Assembly (NCBI GenBank): GCA_031258665.1
Contig: JAIRML010000206.1
Coordinates: forward strand, 1-5,299
From: Oscillospiraceae bacterium
GTDB taxonomy: Bacteria; Bacillota; Clostridia; Oscillospirales; UBA929
Length of the DNA: 5,299 bases
Direction: 5' to 3'
The notes under the pieces were generated by a model that worked only from the letters and a program-made list of their open reading frames with translations, did no database searches and was not told the origin of the DNA. This document shows, piece after piece, positions 1 through 5,299 of the stretch (positions are counted from its first letter, which is position 1; each line of letters opens with the position of its first letter). The position numbers were made by a program, and so were the translations under genes.

Positions 1-27
1 GAATTCATTTCCGCAAACCGCACCCCG

Positions 28-47
28 CGAGGCGCCTCAGCGCCTCG
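28..47. repeat. GC-rich perfect hairpin, 8-bp stem
   Basis: Arms CGAGGCGC (28-35) and GCGCCTCG (40-47) are perfectly complementary around a 4-base CTCA loop. No run of T follows on either strand, so this is not a typical intrinsic terminator. It could be the end of an upstream transcript or part of the leader of the kinase gene. The structure is certain from the sequence; its role is unknown. Confidence 0.6.
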
Positions 48-61
48 ATCCAACCCCCGTG

Positions 62-88
62 TTGTTGAAAAACAAAGTTTTTCAACAA
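62..88. repeat. 27-bp AT-rich palindrome, possible operator
   Basis: Arms TTGTTGAAAAAC (62-73) and GTTTTTCAACAA (77-88) are perfect 12-base inverted repeats around AAA. Such a long exact dyad, overlapping promoter-like hexamers and about 85 bases before the kinase start, fits a repressor operator. It could also form an RNA hairpin. No U-run follows it, which argues against a simple terminator. The inverted repeat is seen directly; the operator role is inferred. Confidence 0.5.
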
Positions 89-93
89 ATAAA
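65..93 (+). promoter_or_regulatory. Possible sigma-A-type promoter for the kinase gene
   Basis: TTGAAA (65-70) matches the -35 consensus at five of six positions. After 17 bases, AATAAA (88-93) matches the -10 consensus at four of six. Both boxes overlap the palindrome at 62-88, so a protein bound there would block polymerase. The match is only moderate, and the AT-rich palindrome itself raises the chance of a random hit. Confidence 0.3.
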
Positions 94-108
94 CGAGAAT
101 TTTGGGTT

Positions 109-127
109 GTGGGCTGCGGTAGCCCAC
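109..127. repeat. Perfect 7-bp hairpin in the kinase leader
   Basis: GTGGGCT (109-115) and AGCCCAC (121-127) pair perfectly around a 5-base GCGGT loop. The hairpin lies 31 bases before the kinase ribosome binding site and would be in the mRNA leader if transcription starts near position 100. It has no T-run after it. It may influence leader stability, but no known riboswitch or attenuator family is recognised. Confidence 0.5.
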
Positions 128-158
128 GTTAGGAGAAATTTATATCATCCACGCGAAC

Positions 159-164
159 AGGAGG
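159..164 (+). promoter_or_regulatory. Ribosome binding site of the ROK kinase
   Basis: AGGAGG is a full Shine-Dalgarno core, seven bases before the ATG at 172. It fixes that ATG as the start. An overlapping ATG at 167 lies only two bases from the core and reads Met-Gln-stop, so it is not a plausible start. Confidence 0.85.
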
Positions 165-171
165 CGATGCA

Positions 172-1137
172 ATGAAGCGTTACATAGGCGTCGATTTGGG
201 TGGAACCAATATCAAGGCCGCCCTGGTGGACGACGGGCATCAGATTCTGATTGAAAAAAGCAAACCCACTCTGCTTCCGAGGCCCGCGGGGGATGTTTGC
301 GCGGACATCGTCGCGGTTGTCCGCGACATCCTGTCTCAGGCCGGGCTGACCGCGGGGGACATCTGCGGCGGGGGGATCGGATGCCCGGGCATGGTGGATG
401 GGAAGCGAGGAGTCGTCTCCTACTCCAACAACCTGGCGTGGCGGGACATCGATCTTGCCCCGACGCTGGCGCACGCCATAGGATGTCCATTTTATTTGGA
501 GAATGACGCCAACGCCGCCGCGCTGGGAGAGGCCAGGGCCGGCAGCGCGAAAGGCGCGGAAAGCGCCGTGATTGTCACATTGGGCACAGGCGTGGGCGTG
601 GGTATTGTGATAGGCGGGCGGCTGCACACCGGGTACAGCGGGACAGCAAGCGAGTTTGGGCACATGGTCATTGTGCGCGGCGGCAAACGCTGTACTTGCG
701 GGCGCGAGGGCTGCCTGGAGTCGTACGCCTCCGCCACGGGGCTCATCCGCATGACATGGGAAGCCATGGGGGAGAATCCAAACAGCCGCTTGTGGGCGAT
801 CGCCCCCTCCCGCGGAGAGGTGAACGGGCGCACCGCCTTTGAAGGAGCCCGGTTGGGAGATGAAACCGCCAGGCGCGTGGTCGCTCTGTACATAGATTAT
901 CTGGCGTGCGGCGCCGCCAATATCATCAACGCGCTGCAGCCGGAGATTCTCAGTTTGGGCGGCGGCATAGCAAAAGAAGGAGAGGCCCTTTTACAGCCGC
1001 TCAGGGAGAAGGTGTACGCGGAAGTCTTCGGCGGGCGCGGCCAGCGGCACACCCTCATCAAACAGTGCACCCTTGGGTACAGAGCCGGCCTCATTGGCGC
1101 GGCCATCCTGGCCGAAGACAACGCGGACGCATCATGA
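172..1137 (+). CDS. ROK family sugar kinase (glucokinase-like)
   Basis: A 321-residue cytoplasmic kinase that should transfer phosphate from ATP to a sugar, most likely a hexose. The N-terminal phosphate-binding loop DLGGT is at residues 8-12. ENDAN (110-114) carries the catalytic base Asp112, and LGTGVG (137-142) is the second phosphate motif. EFGH (161-164) gives sugar- and zinc-contacting Glu161 and His164. CTCGREGCLE (174-183) is the ROK zinc signature with Cys174, Cys176 and Cys181. SLGGG (261-265) belongs to the adenosine-binding part. Length is typical for ROK kinases, and there is no N-terminal helix-turn-helix, so this is an enzyme rather than an XylR/NagC-type repressor. The start is set by AGGAGG seven bases upstream. 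It is convergent with the sugar transporter operon. Glucokinase is the default reading; fructokinase, allokinase or N-acylhexosamine kinase cannot be excluded. Confidence 0.93.
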   Translation: MKRYIGVDLGGTNIKAALVDDGHQILIEKSKPTLLPRPAGDVCADIVAVVRDILSQAGLTAGDICGGGIGCPGMVDGKRGVVSYSNNLAWRDIDLAPTLAHAIGCPFYLENDANAAALGEARAGSAKGAESAVIVTLGTGVGVGIVIGGRLHTGYSGTASEFGHMVIVRGGKRCTCGREGCLESYASATGLIRMTWEAMGENPNSRLWAIAPSRGEVNGRTAFEGARLGDETARRVVALYIDYLACGAANIINALQPEILSLGGGIAKEGEALLQPLREKVYAEVFGGRGQRHTLIKQCTLGYRAGLIGAAILAEDNADAS

Positions 1138-1156
1138 TAAGGCAAACAAGAGAACC

Positions 1157-1193
1157 GGGGACGGGCAAGACCAAAATAGTCTTACCCGCCCCC
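1157..1193 (-). terminator. Intrinsic terminator-like hairpin ending the transporter operon
   Basis: On the minus strand, positions 1193-1179 and 1171-1157 form a continuous 15-bp stem with a 7-base loop. It includes two G-U pairs, and a moderately U-rich tail (GGTTCTCTTGTTT) follows. It starts 7 bases after the stop codon of the binding-protein gene. On the plus strand the same two positions become A-C mismatches and the tail is not U-rich, so the hairpin is tuned to the minus-strand transcript. It may still slow plus-strand transcripts from the convergent kinase gene. Confidence 0.7.
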
Positions 1194-1200
1194 TTCCTCG

Positions 1201-3045
1201 TCAGCCCATGTTGTCCTTGGTCGTCACTTTGACCCCTGTGTCATTGTCTTTGCCGGCGGGCGCTTTGCCGCTCAGCACGTCCACAGCGGCTTTCAGGCCG
1301 TCATAGCCCATCTTGTACGGGTCTTGCTGCATGGTGGCGTCGATGGCGCCGCTGCCCAGCAGTTTCTTTGTGTCGTCGGAGAAGTCAAATCCGACAACCG
1401 GGATCTCCTCGGATTTTCCCGCCTGCTCCACCGCGTTGCCCACACCCACGGAAGAACCCTCGTTGCAGCCATAGAAACCCACGAGATCGGAATTGGACGA
1501 CATGAAGTCCGTCGCCTGATCGTACGCCTTGTTCTTGTCGCCGTCGGAATATGTCGTGGGGAGAATGGTGTATTCGGGATATTGGGCTTTCATTTGATCC
1601 TTGAATCCATTCTCGCGCTCCATGGTGGTCTGCGCGCCGGACTGCGCGTTGACAATCGCGATCTTGCCGCCGGTCTTGCCGGCCGCCTTGAGCAGCGCGG
1701 CCAACGTGTCGGCCGCCGTGGCGCCCGCTTGCGTGTTGTTTGTGCCGAAGTGGGCGTCATATTGGCTGGTCTCCACACCGGAGTCCACCGTGACGACCAC
1801 AATGCCCTGCGCTTTGGCGGCTTCCACGGCCGGGCTGAGCGCGCTTTTGTCCGAGGCGGCCAGCAAAATGGCGTTCACACCGGAGGCCACTTTGTTTTGC
1901 ACGATGTCGGACTGCTTGGACGCGTCGTTCTTCTCGCCGGAGTCAAACGAAACCGTGATGCCGCCGATTTCCTTGGCGGCCGCTTCGGCGCCGTCGCGGA
2001 CACCCAGCCAGTGCTGGTCGATGTTGTCCATCGTGATGAGGGAGATCTTGTATTCTTTGGCGGGATCGGCGGCGACAGGGGCGCCGCTGCCTCTCGTCAC
2101 TTTCACGCCCGTGTCGTTGTCTTTCTGCGCGGGGGCCTTGCCGTTCAGCACGTCCACGGCGGCCTTCAGGCCGTCGTAGCCCATCTTGTAGGGGTCTTGC
2201 TGCATGGTGGCGTCGATGGCGCCGCTGTCCAGCAGTTTCTTTGTGTCGTCGGAATAGTCAAACCCGACCACGGGGATCTCACTCGCTTTGCCCGCCTGTT
2301 CCACGGCGTTGCCCACACCCACGGAGGACCCCTCATTGCAGCCATAGAAACCCACGAGATCGGAATTGGAGGACATGAAGTCCGTCGCCTGATCGTATGC
2401 CTTGTTCTTGTCGCCGTCGGAATATGTCGTGGGGAGAATGGTGTATTCGGGATGCGTGGCTTGCATTTGATCCTTGAATCCATTCTCGCGCTCCATGGTG
2501 GTCTGCGCGCCGGACTGCGCGTTGACAATCGCGATCTTGCCGCTGGTCTTGCCGGCGGCAGTCAGCAGTTCGGCCAGCGTATCGGCCGCCGTGGCGCCCG
2601 CCGCTCTGTTGTTTGTGCCGAAGTGGGCGTCATATTTGTCGGTCTCCACGCCGGAGTCCACCGTGACGACCACGACGCCGGCGGCTTTGGCCGCGTCCAC
2701 GGCCGGGCTGAGCGCGCTCTTGTCCGAAGCGGCCAGCAAAATGGCGTTTACGCCGCCGGCCACCTGGTTTTGCACGATGTCAGCCTGTTTGGACGCGTCG
2801 TTCTTTTCGCCGGAGTCAAACGAAACCGTGATGCCGCCGATTTCTTTGGCGGCCGCTTCGGCGCCGTCGCGGACGCCAAGCCAGTGCTGGTCGATGTTGT
2901 CCATCGTGATGAGGGAGATCTTGTATTCTTTGGCCGGGACGTCGCTGTTGCCGGTGTTCGCCGCGGGTTCGTCGCCTGCGCACGCGCCCAGCAGGGCCGT
3001 GAGCATGAGCACCGCCATAAGGATCGGAATGAGCCTTCTTTTCAT
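1201..3045 (-). CDS. Double-domain sugar ABC transporter substrate-binding lipoprotein (tandem duplication)
   Basis: A 614-residue extracellular receptor for the CUT2 transporter encoded upstream. Residues 1-21 form a lipoprotein signal peptide (positive MKRR, hydrophobic core, lipobox LGAC), so Cys22 should be lipidated and anchor the protein to the membrane. A Gly/Ala/Asn-rich spacer (23-36) follows. Residues 37-317 and 328-608 are two full type-I periplasmic-binding domains of the RbsB kind (Peripla_BP_4 class). They are collinear with no gaps and differ at 22 of 281 positions by hand count. The linker is RGSGAPVAAD. Family members usually have one such domain in about 320-350 residues. 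By position relative to RbsB, likely ligand residues are the 49-55 loop with Trp55, Asp130, Arg186, Asn237, Asp263 and Gln283; all are kept in copy two. The start follows TTAGGAGGAG by six bases. The ligand is unknown. Confidence 0.92.
   Translation of the reverse strand: MKRRLIPILMAVLMLTALLGACAGDEPAANTGNSDVPAKEYKISLITMDNIDQHWLGVRDGAEAAAKEIGGITVSFDSGEKNDASKQADIVQNQVAGGVNAILLAASDKSALSPAVDAAKAAGVVVVTVDSGVETDKYDAHFGTNNRAAGATAADTLAELLTAAGKTSGKIAIVNAQSGAQTTMERENGFKDQMQATHPEYTILPTTYSDGDKNKAYDQATDFMSSNSDLVGFYGCNEGSSVGVGNAVEQAGKASEIPVVGFDYSDDTKKLLDSGAIDATMQQDPYKMGYDGLKAAVDVLNGKAPAQKDNDTGVKVTRGSGAPVAADPAKEYKISLITMDNIDQHWLGVRDGAEAAAKEIGGITVSFDSGEKNDASKQSDIVQNKVASGVNAILLAASDKSALSPAVEAAKAQGIVVVTVDSGVETSQYDAHFGTNNTQAGATAADTLAALLKAAGKTGGKIAIVNAQSGAQTTMERENGFKDQMKAQYPEYTILPTTYSDGDKNKAYDQATDFMSSNSDLVGFYGCNEGSSVGVGNAVEQAGKSEEIPVVGFDFSDDTKKLLGSGAIDATMQQDPYKMGYDGLKAAVDVLSGKAPAGKDNDTGVKVTTKDNMG
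1222..2064 (-). repeat. Second copy of an 843-bp in-gene direct repeat
   Basis: This encodes residues 328-608 of the binding protein and matches 2095-2937 at a constant offset of 873 bases. Hand alignment gives about 81 mismatches (roughly 90% identity) and no indels. It has no signal peptide of its own and runs on in frame from the first copy. Long identical runs occur, for example around 1510-1580 and 1590-1665. Confidence 0.93.
2095..2937 (-). repeat. First copy of an 843-bp in-gene direct repeat
   Basis: This encodes residues 37-317, the domain directly after the lipoprotein signal and spacer. It pairs with 1222-2064. The 30 bases between the copies (2065-2094) encode the 10-residue linker, which resembles neither the N-terminal spacer nor the C-terminal tail (TKDNMG). 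Confidence 0.93.
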
Positions 3046-3052
3046 AGTTTCT

Positions 3053-3058
3053 CCTCCT
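3053..3058 (-). promoter_or_regulatory. Ribosome binding site of the binding-protein gene
   Basis: On the minus strand the sequence reads TTAGGAGGAG, with the AGGAGG core seven bases before the ATG at 3045. This is a near-perfect site and suggests strong translation, as expected for a solute receptor needed in excess over its transporter. Confidence 0.85.
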
Positions 3059-3061
3059 AAG

Positions 3062-3077
3062 TTGTGTTATCACACAA
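3062..3077. repeat. Short inverted repeat just upstream of the binding-protein gene
   Basis: On the minus strand, TTGTGT and ACACAA are perfect 6-base arms around GATA. The repeat sits three bases before the extended Shine-Dalgarno sequence. It could be a small mRNA hairpin or a repressor-type operator. The repeat is seen directly; no function can be assigned. Confidence 0.45.
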
Positions 3078-3151
3078 TTGACGCCCGTCCTATGCGCAAA
3101 ACGACATCAAAACGCTCAGTCACGCGGGCGGGAGAGCGGTCAATTGTTGTG
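3071..3151 (-). repeat. Long-range inverted repeat in the permease/binding-protein gap
   Basis: The two arms (3139-3151 and 3071-3082) are complementary over 12 base pairs with one bulged base; on the minus strand they read CACAACAATTGAC and GTCAATTGTGTG. A further 5-bp GC pairing (3125-3129 with 3083-3087) continues inside. The gap before the binding protein is 139 bases, against 23 bases between ATPase and permease. A structured gap here could set the receptor apart in expression through mRNA processing, 5' end protection or an internal promoter. Two operators that pair by looping are an alternative. No convincing promoter hexamers were found. Confidence 0.45.
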
Positions 3152-3162
3152 TTCTCGAAAAT

Positions 3163-3176
3163 CGGGGAACGGCCCG
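3163..3176 (-). terminator. Weak hairpin after the permease gene, possible partial terminator
   Basis: On the minus strand, CGGG and CCCG form a 4-bp stem with a 6-base loop, followed by ATTTTC. It lies 8 bases past the permease stop codon. The stem is too short for an efficient terminator. At most it would lower readthrough, and it may have no role. Confidence 0.2.
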
Positions 3177-3184
3177 GCGCCGCG

Positions 3185-4207
3185 TCATTTCTTTCTGCGC
3201 TTGTCAACAAAGACGGCGGCCAAGATGACGGCGCCGATGACAATCTTTTGATAGTTTGTGTTGATGCTGGCCAGATTGAGCCCGTTGCGCAAAACGCCGA
3301 TGACCAATGCCCCCAAAAAAGTCCCGAAAATCGTACCCTCGCCGCCCATGGTGCTGGCGCCGCCGATGACGGACGCGGCGACGGCGTCCAGTTCGTACCC
3401 GTCGCCCGCCGTGGGCGCGGCGGAGTCGAGTTTGGCGGCAATGAGCAGTCCGGCGCAGACGGAGAGGAACCCGCTGACGACATAGGCCTTCAAGATGGTG
3501 GCGTTTGTGTTGACACCGGAAAGGCGTGTCGCCTCGTAGTTGCTGCCGTATGCGTAAATGTACCGCCCCGACCGTGTTTTGGCCAAAATAAAACCAAAGA
3601 TGATCACGAGGACGATCATGGGATAAATGGAATTGGGGATCGAGAGGAAGGAGCGCTTTTGACCGATCGCCTGGAACAACGCGTTGCCGCTGGCGACAGG
3701 CATGCCGTTTGTGATGATCTGTGCGGCGCCGCGGACAGCCGACATGGTGCCCATGGTGGCGATGAACGGCGGCAGCTTTCCGTATGTGATCAGCGCGCCA
3801 TTGATGGCGCCGACCGTCACGCCAATGAGCATGCCGATGGGAATGGCCGCGAAAAACGGCAGGCCGCCGCCCATCAGGAGGCAAGAGACCATGGCCGCGA
3901 ACGCGATATTGGAACCGATCGTGAGGTCAATACCGCCCGTGATGAGGACATACGTCTGGCCCATGGCGATGATGATGATGGGCGTCGTCTGGAAGACGAT
4001 GTTGAGAATGTTCTGGCTGGCGATAAAACGGTTGTTGATGATCGTGAAGACAACAATGAGGACGACCAGGGCGCTCACTGTGGTCAAGTATTGTTTGGCG
4101 GTGGGCGACAGTTTTCTCTTTGTCCGCTCCATTTCCATCTCGATCGGCGTCATCGCCCCGTTACCTTGTGGAGCGGGGCCCGTTTTTTTCGTAGGCAGCA
4201 GCTTCAT
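3185..4207 (-). CDS. CUT2 sugar ABC transporter permease (RbsC-like)
   Basis: A 340-residue inner-membrane permease that would form the sugar channel, normally as a dimer. A charged cytoplasmic N-terminus of about 38 residues (many Lys, Glu and Met) comes first. Hydrophobic membrane segments follow at about 43-58, 74-90, 98-112, 117-140, 195-210, 241-258, 274-283, 293-306 and 321-334. Family landmarks are GGIDLTIGS (91-99), the cytoplasmic coupling region GSNYEATRLSGVN (221-233) and GYELDAVAASVIGGAS (270-285) with the following MGGEGTIFGT. This is the standard branched-chain-permease/RbsC pattern, and the length is normal. The start at 4207 is chosen because GAGAGGAGA stands seven bases before it; a longer reading from 4327 would overlap the ATPase gene and add 40 non-family residues. 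Ribose, galactose and allose permeases cannot be told apart here. Confidence 0.93.
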   Translation of the reverse strand: MKLLPTKKTGPAPQGNGAMTPIEMEMERTKRKLSPTAKQYLTTVSALVVLIVVFTIINNRFIASQNILNIVFQTTPIIIIAMGQTYVLITGGIDLTIGSNIAFAAMVSCLLMGGGLPFFAAIPIGMLIGVTVGAINGALITYGKLPPFIATMGTMSAVRGAAQIITNGMPVASGNALFQAIGQKRSFLSIPNSIYPMIVLVIIFGFILAKTRSGRYIYAYGSNYEATRLSGVNTNATILKAYVVSGFLSVCAGLLIAAKLDSAAPTAGDGYELDAVAASVIGGASTMGGEGTIFGTFLGALVIGVLRNGLNLASINTNYQKIVIGAVILAAVFVDKRRKK

Positions 4208-4213
4208 AAAGTG

Positions 4214-4222
4214 TCTCCTCTC
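4214..4222 (-). promoter_or_regulatory. Ribosome binding site of the permease gene
   Basis: On the minus strand GAGAGGAGA lies seven bases before the ATG at 4207 and just after the ATPase stop codon at 4231-4233. It supports the 4207 start over the upstream in-frame ATG at 4327. Confidence 0.8.
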
Positions 4223-4230
4223 TTCAGATA

Positions 4231-5299
4231 TTACGCGATGTCTCCCTTGAATTGCGTGGCATAATGCAAAATTTCCTCTTGGGTCGTTTCCGATGTTTTC
4301 AGGTCGGCGGTGATCCGACCGTCGCACATCACAAGAATCCTGTCGGAAACACCCAGCACCTCAGGCAATTCCGAAGACACGTACATGACGCCGATGCCCT
4401 GCTTTTTTAAGTCGTTCATGAGATGATAGATTTCGATTTTGGCGCCCACGTCGATGCCCCTGGTCGGTTCGTCGAACAGCACCACATTGGCCTGACGGAG
4501 CAGCCATTTGGCCAGCACCACTTTTTGCTGATTGCCCCCGCTCAGGTTTCTCACAAACTGCGTGAGGGAGGGGGTCTTGATGCGGAGGGTTTCCACAATG
4601 TGCGATGATAAATCCATCTCTTTCCGGCGATCCAGCACGCCCCGCCTTGCGGAAATGTCCAGATTGGGCAGCGTGATGTTCTTAAACAGCTCCATATTGA
4701 TACAAAGCCCATCGCGGCGGCGGTCCTCGGGCACGGAGAAAACGCCGTTCGCGATGGCGTCTCTTGGCATGTTGACGGCAATTTCTTTGCCCGCGACGCG
4801 AATCACGCCGGCTGTCTTCCTGTCCGCCCCAAAGACAGCCCGCACCAGCTCCGTGCGCTTGGCGCCCATGAGGCCGGCCATGGCCACAATCTCCCCGCGC
4901 CGGAGCTGAAACGAGACATGTTTTACGCCTGTCAGGGTACAAATGTCTTCCGCCTCAAACACCACGTCGCCCAGCGGCGCGTCCGTTCTTGGGTACTTAT
5001 CTTTGATGTCGCGCCCCACCATCTTGGCGATAATGCCCTCCAGATTGCCTTGGATCTCTTCGGGGGACGAAAACCGCATGGCGTCCACAAATTGCCCGTC
5101 CCTCAAAATCGTGACCCTGTCGGCAATGTTCGAGAGCTCCTCCAGGCGATGCGATATGTAAATGATCCCTTTCCCCTGTGATTTCAGCAGCCCAATGATA
5201 TGAAAGAGATCCTTTATCTCTTTTTCCGTCAGGGCGGAGGTGGGTTCGTCCATGATAATGATGTCCGCGTTGACAGAGATGGCCTTCGCAATCTCCACC
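4231..5299 (-). CDS. CUT2 sugar ABC transporter ATP-binding protein (RbsA/MglA-like), N-terminus outside window
   Basis: The C-terminal 355 or so residues of a two-domain ATPase of usually about 500 residues. Numbering here starts at the first complete codon, a GTG (Val) inside the gene and not a start. The window opens just after where the first ABC signature would be. Domain one shows Walker B IIIMDEPTSAL (13-23) and the switch histidine His50 in YISHRL. Domain two begins near 113. Its Walker A is the altered GLMGAKRTE (142-150), its signature is LSGGNQQK (252-259), its Walker B is VVLFDEPTRGID (272-283), and the switch position is SSE instead of His. A degenerate second Walker A and SSE are usual in this family, but Lys147 replaces a glycine usual there. 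The protein powers import with the permease 23 bases downstream. The end is certain; the beginning and Walker A of domain one lie outside the window. Confidence 0.93.
   Translation of the reverse strand, partial: VEIAKAISVNADIIIMDEPTSALTEKEIKDLFHIIGLLKSQGKGIIYISHRLEELSNIADRVTILRDGQFVDAMRFSSPEEIQGNLEGIIAKMVGRDIKDKYPRTDAPLGDVVFEAEDICTLTGVKHVSFQLRRGEIVAMAGLMGAKRTELVRAVFGADRKTAGVIRVAGKEIAVNMPRDAIANGVFSVPEDRRRDGLCINMELFKNITLPNLDISARRGVLDRRKEMDLSSHIVETLRIKTPSLTQFVRNLSGGNQQKVVLAKWLLRQANVVLFDEPTRGIDVGAKIEIYHLMNDLKKQGIGVMYVSSELPEVLGVSDRILVMCDGRITADLKTSETTQEEILHYATQFKGDIA

Noticed and set aside
1..6. GAATTC (EcoRI site) exactly at the window start, suggesting a clone boundary
   Set aside because: It may reflect library construction, but a single six-base match at an edge proves nothing and the right edge has no such site.
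130..136. A second Shine-Dalgarno-like TAGGAGA before the kinase
   Set aside because: No ATG, GTG or TTG lies at a usable distance downstream, so it does not mark a small gene.
167..175. Two-codon ORF (ATG CAA TGA) overlapping the kinase start, as a possible translational control
   Set aside because: Its ATG is only two bases from the Shine-Dalgarno core, too close for efficient initiation, and the next ATG has ideal spacing.
145..663. A minus-strand open frame of 172 codons opposite the kinase
   Set aside because: No ribosome binding site or recognisable family, and it lies wholly across the conserved ROK kinase motifs.
1222..2937. Receptor duplication as an assembly artefact, CRISPR array or mobile element
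   Set aside because: The copies differ at about 81 positions, so one was not simply pasted twice. The unit is a full protein domain in frame with a distinct linker, and no terminal repeats, transposase or target duplications are seen.
1324..3060. A 578-codon open frame on the plus strand, antisense to the whole receptor gene
   Set aside because: It mirrors the codon pattern of the duplicated receptor gene: lack of stops in one copy is repeated in the other. The translation has no recognisable domain and is rich in Arg, Gly, His and Val, as antisense shadows are. The minus-strand protein has a signal peptide, ribosome binding site and clear family.
2474..4264. A 596-codon open frame on the plus strand across the receptor start and the permease
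   Set aside because: It crosses two well-supported minus-strand genes and a non-coding gap. Its predicted protein turns into Asp/Gly/Arg-rich low-complexity sequence opposite the permease. It is a by-product of base composition.
4208..4327. A 40-residue N-terminal extension of the permease starting at 4327
   Set aside because: The extension overlaps the ATPase coding region, does not resemble the permease family, and is bettered by the strong ribosome binding site before 4207.

Overview
The window carries most of a sugar-uptake locus of the CUT2 (ribose/galactose-type) ABC transporter class, next to a sugar kinase of the ROK family. Strong AGGAGG-type ribosome binding sites, a lipoprotein-type solute receptor (lipobox ending at Cys22) and a moderately GC-rich base composition suggest a GC-richer Gram-positive anaerobe of the Clostridia. 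This placement is inference; no rRNA or other marker gene is present.

Layout. Positions 1-171 are a non-coding leader with three perfect hairpins or palindromes and a possible promoter. Positions 172-1137 (+) encode a 321-residue ROK kinase with all the expected ATP, sugar and zinc motifs. Positions 1138-1200 separate two convergent genes and hold a terminator-like hairpin that pairs fully only when read from the minus strand. The rest is a minus-strand operon read right to left: an ATP-binding protein (cut by the right edge, 4231-5299), a 23-base gap, an RbsC-type permease (3185-4207), a 139-base gap with inverted repeats, and a solute-binding lipoprotein (1201-3045).

The most unusual object is that lipoprotein. 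It is 614 residues long, about twice the usual size, because it contains two complete type-I sugar-binding domains in tandem. They are about 92% identical over 281 residues without any gap and are joined by a linker of about 10 residues. Only the first copy follows a signal peptide. This looks like a fairly recent in-frame gene duplication giving a two-headed receptor for one transporter.

Working model (inference): the double receptor captures a sugar outside the cell, the permease and ATPase import it, and the ROK kinase phosphorylates it. Free ribose is normally phosphorylated by PfkB-type kinases and ROK kinases usually act on hexoses or amino-hexoses, so a hexose is a more likely substrate than ribose. 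The sequence alone does not identify the sugar.
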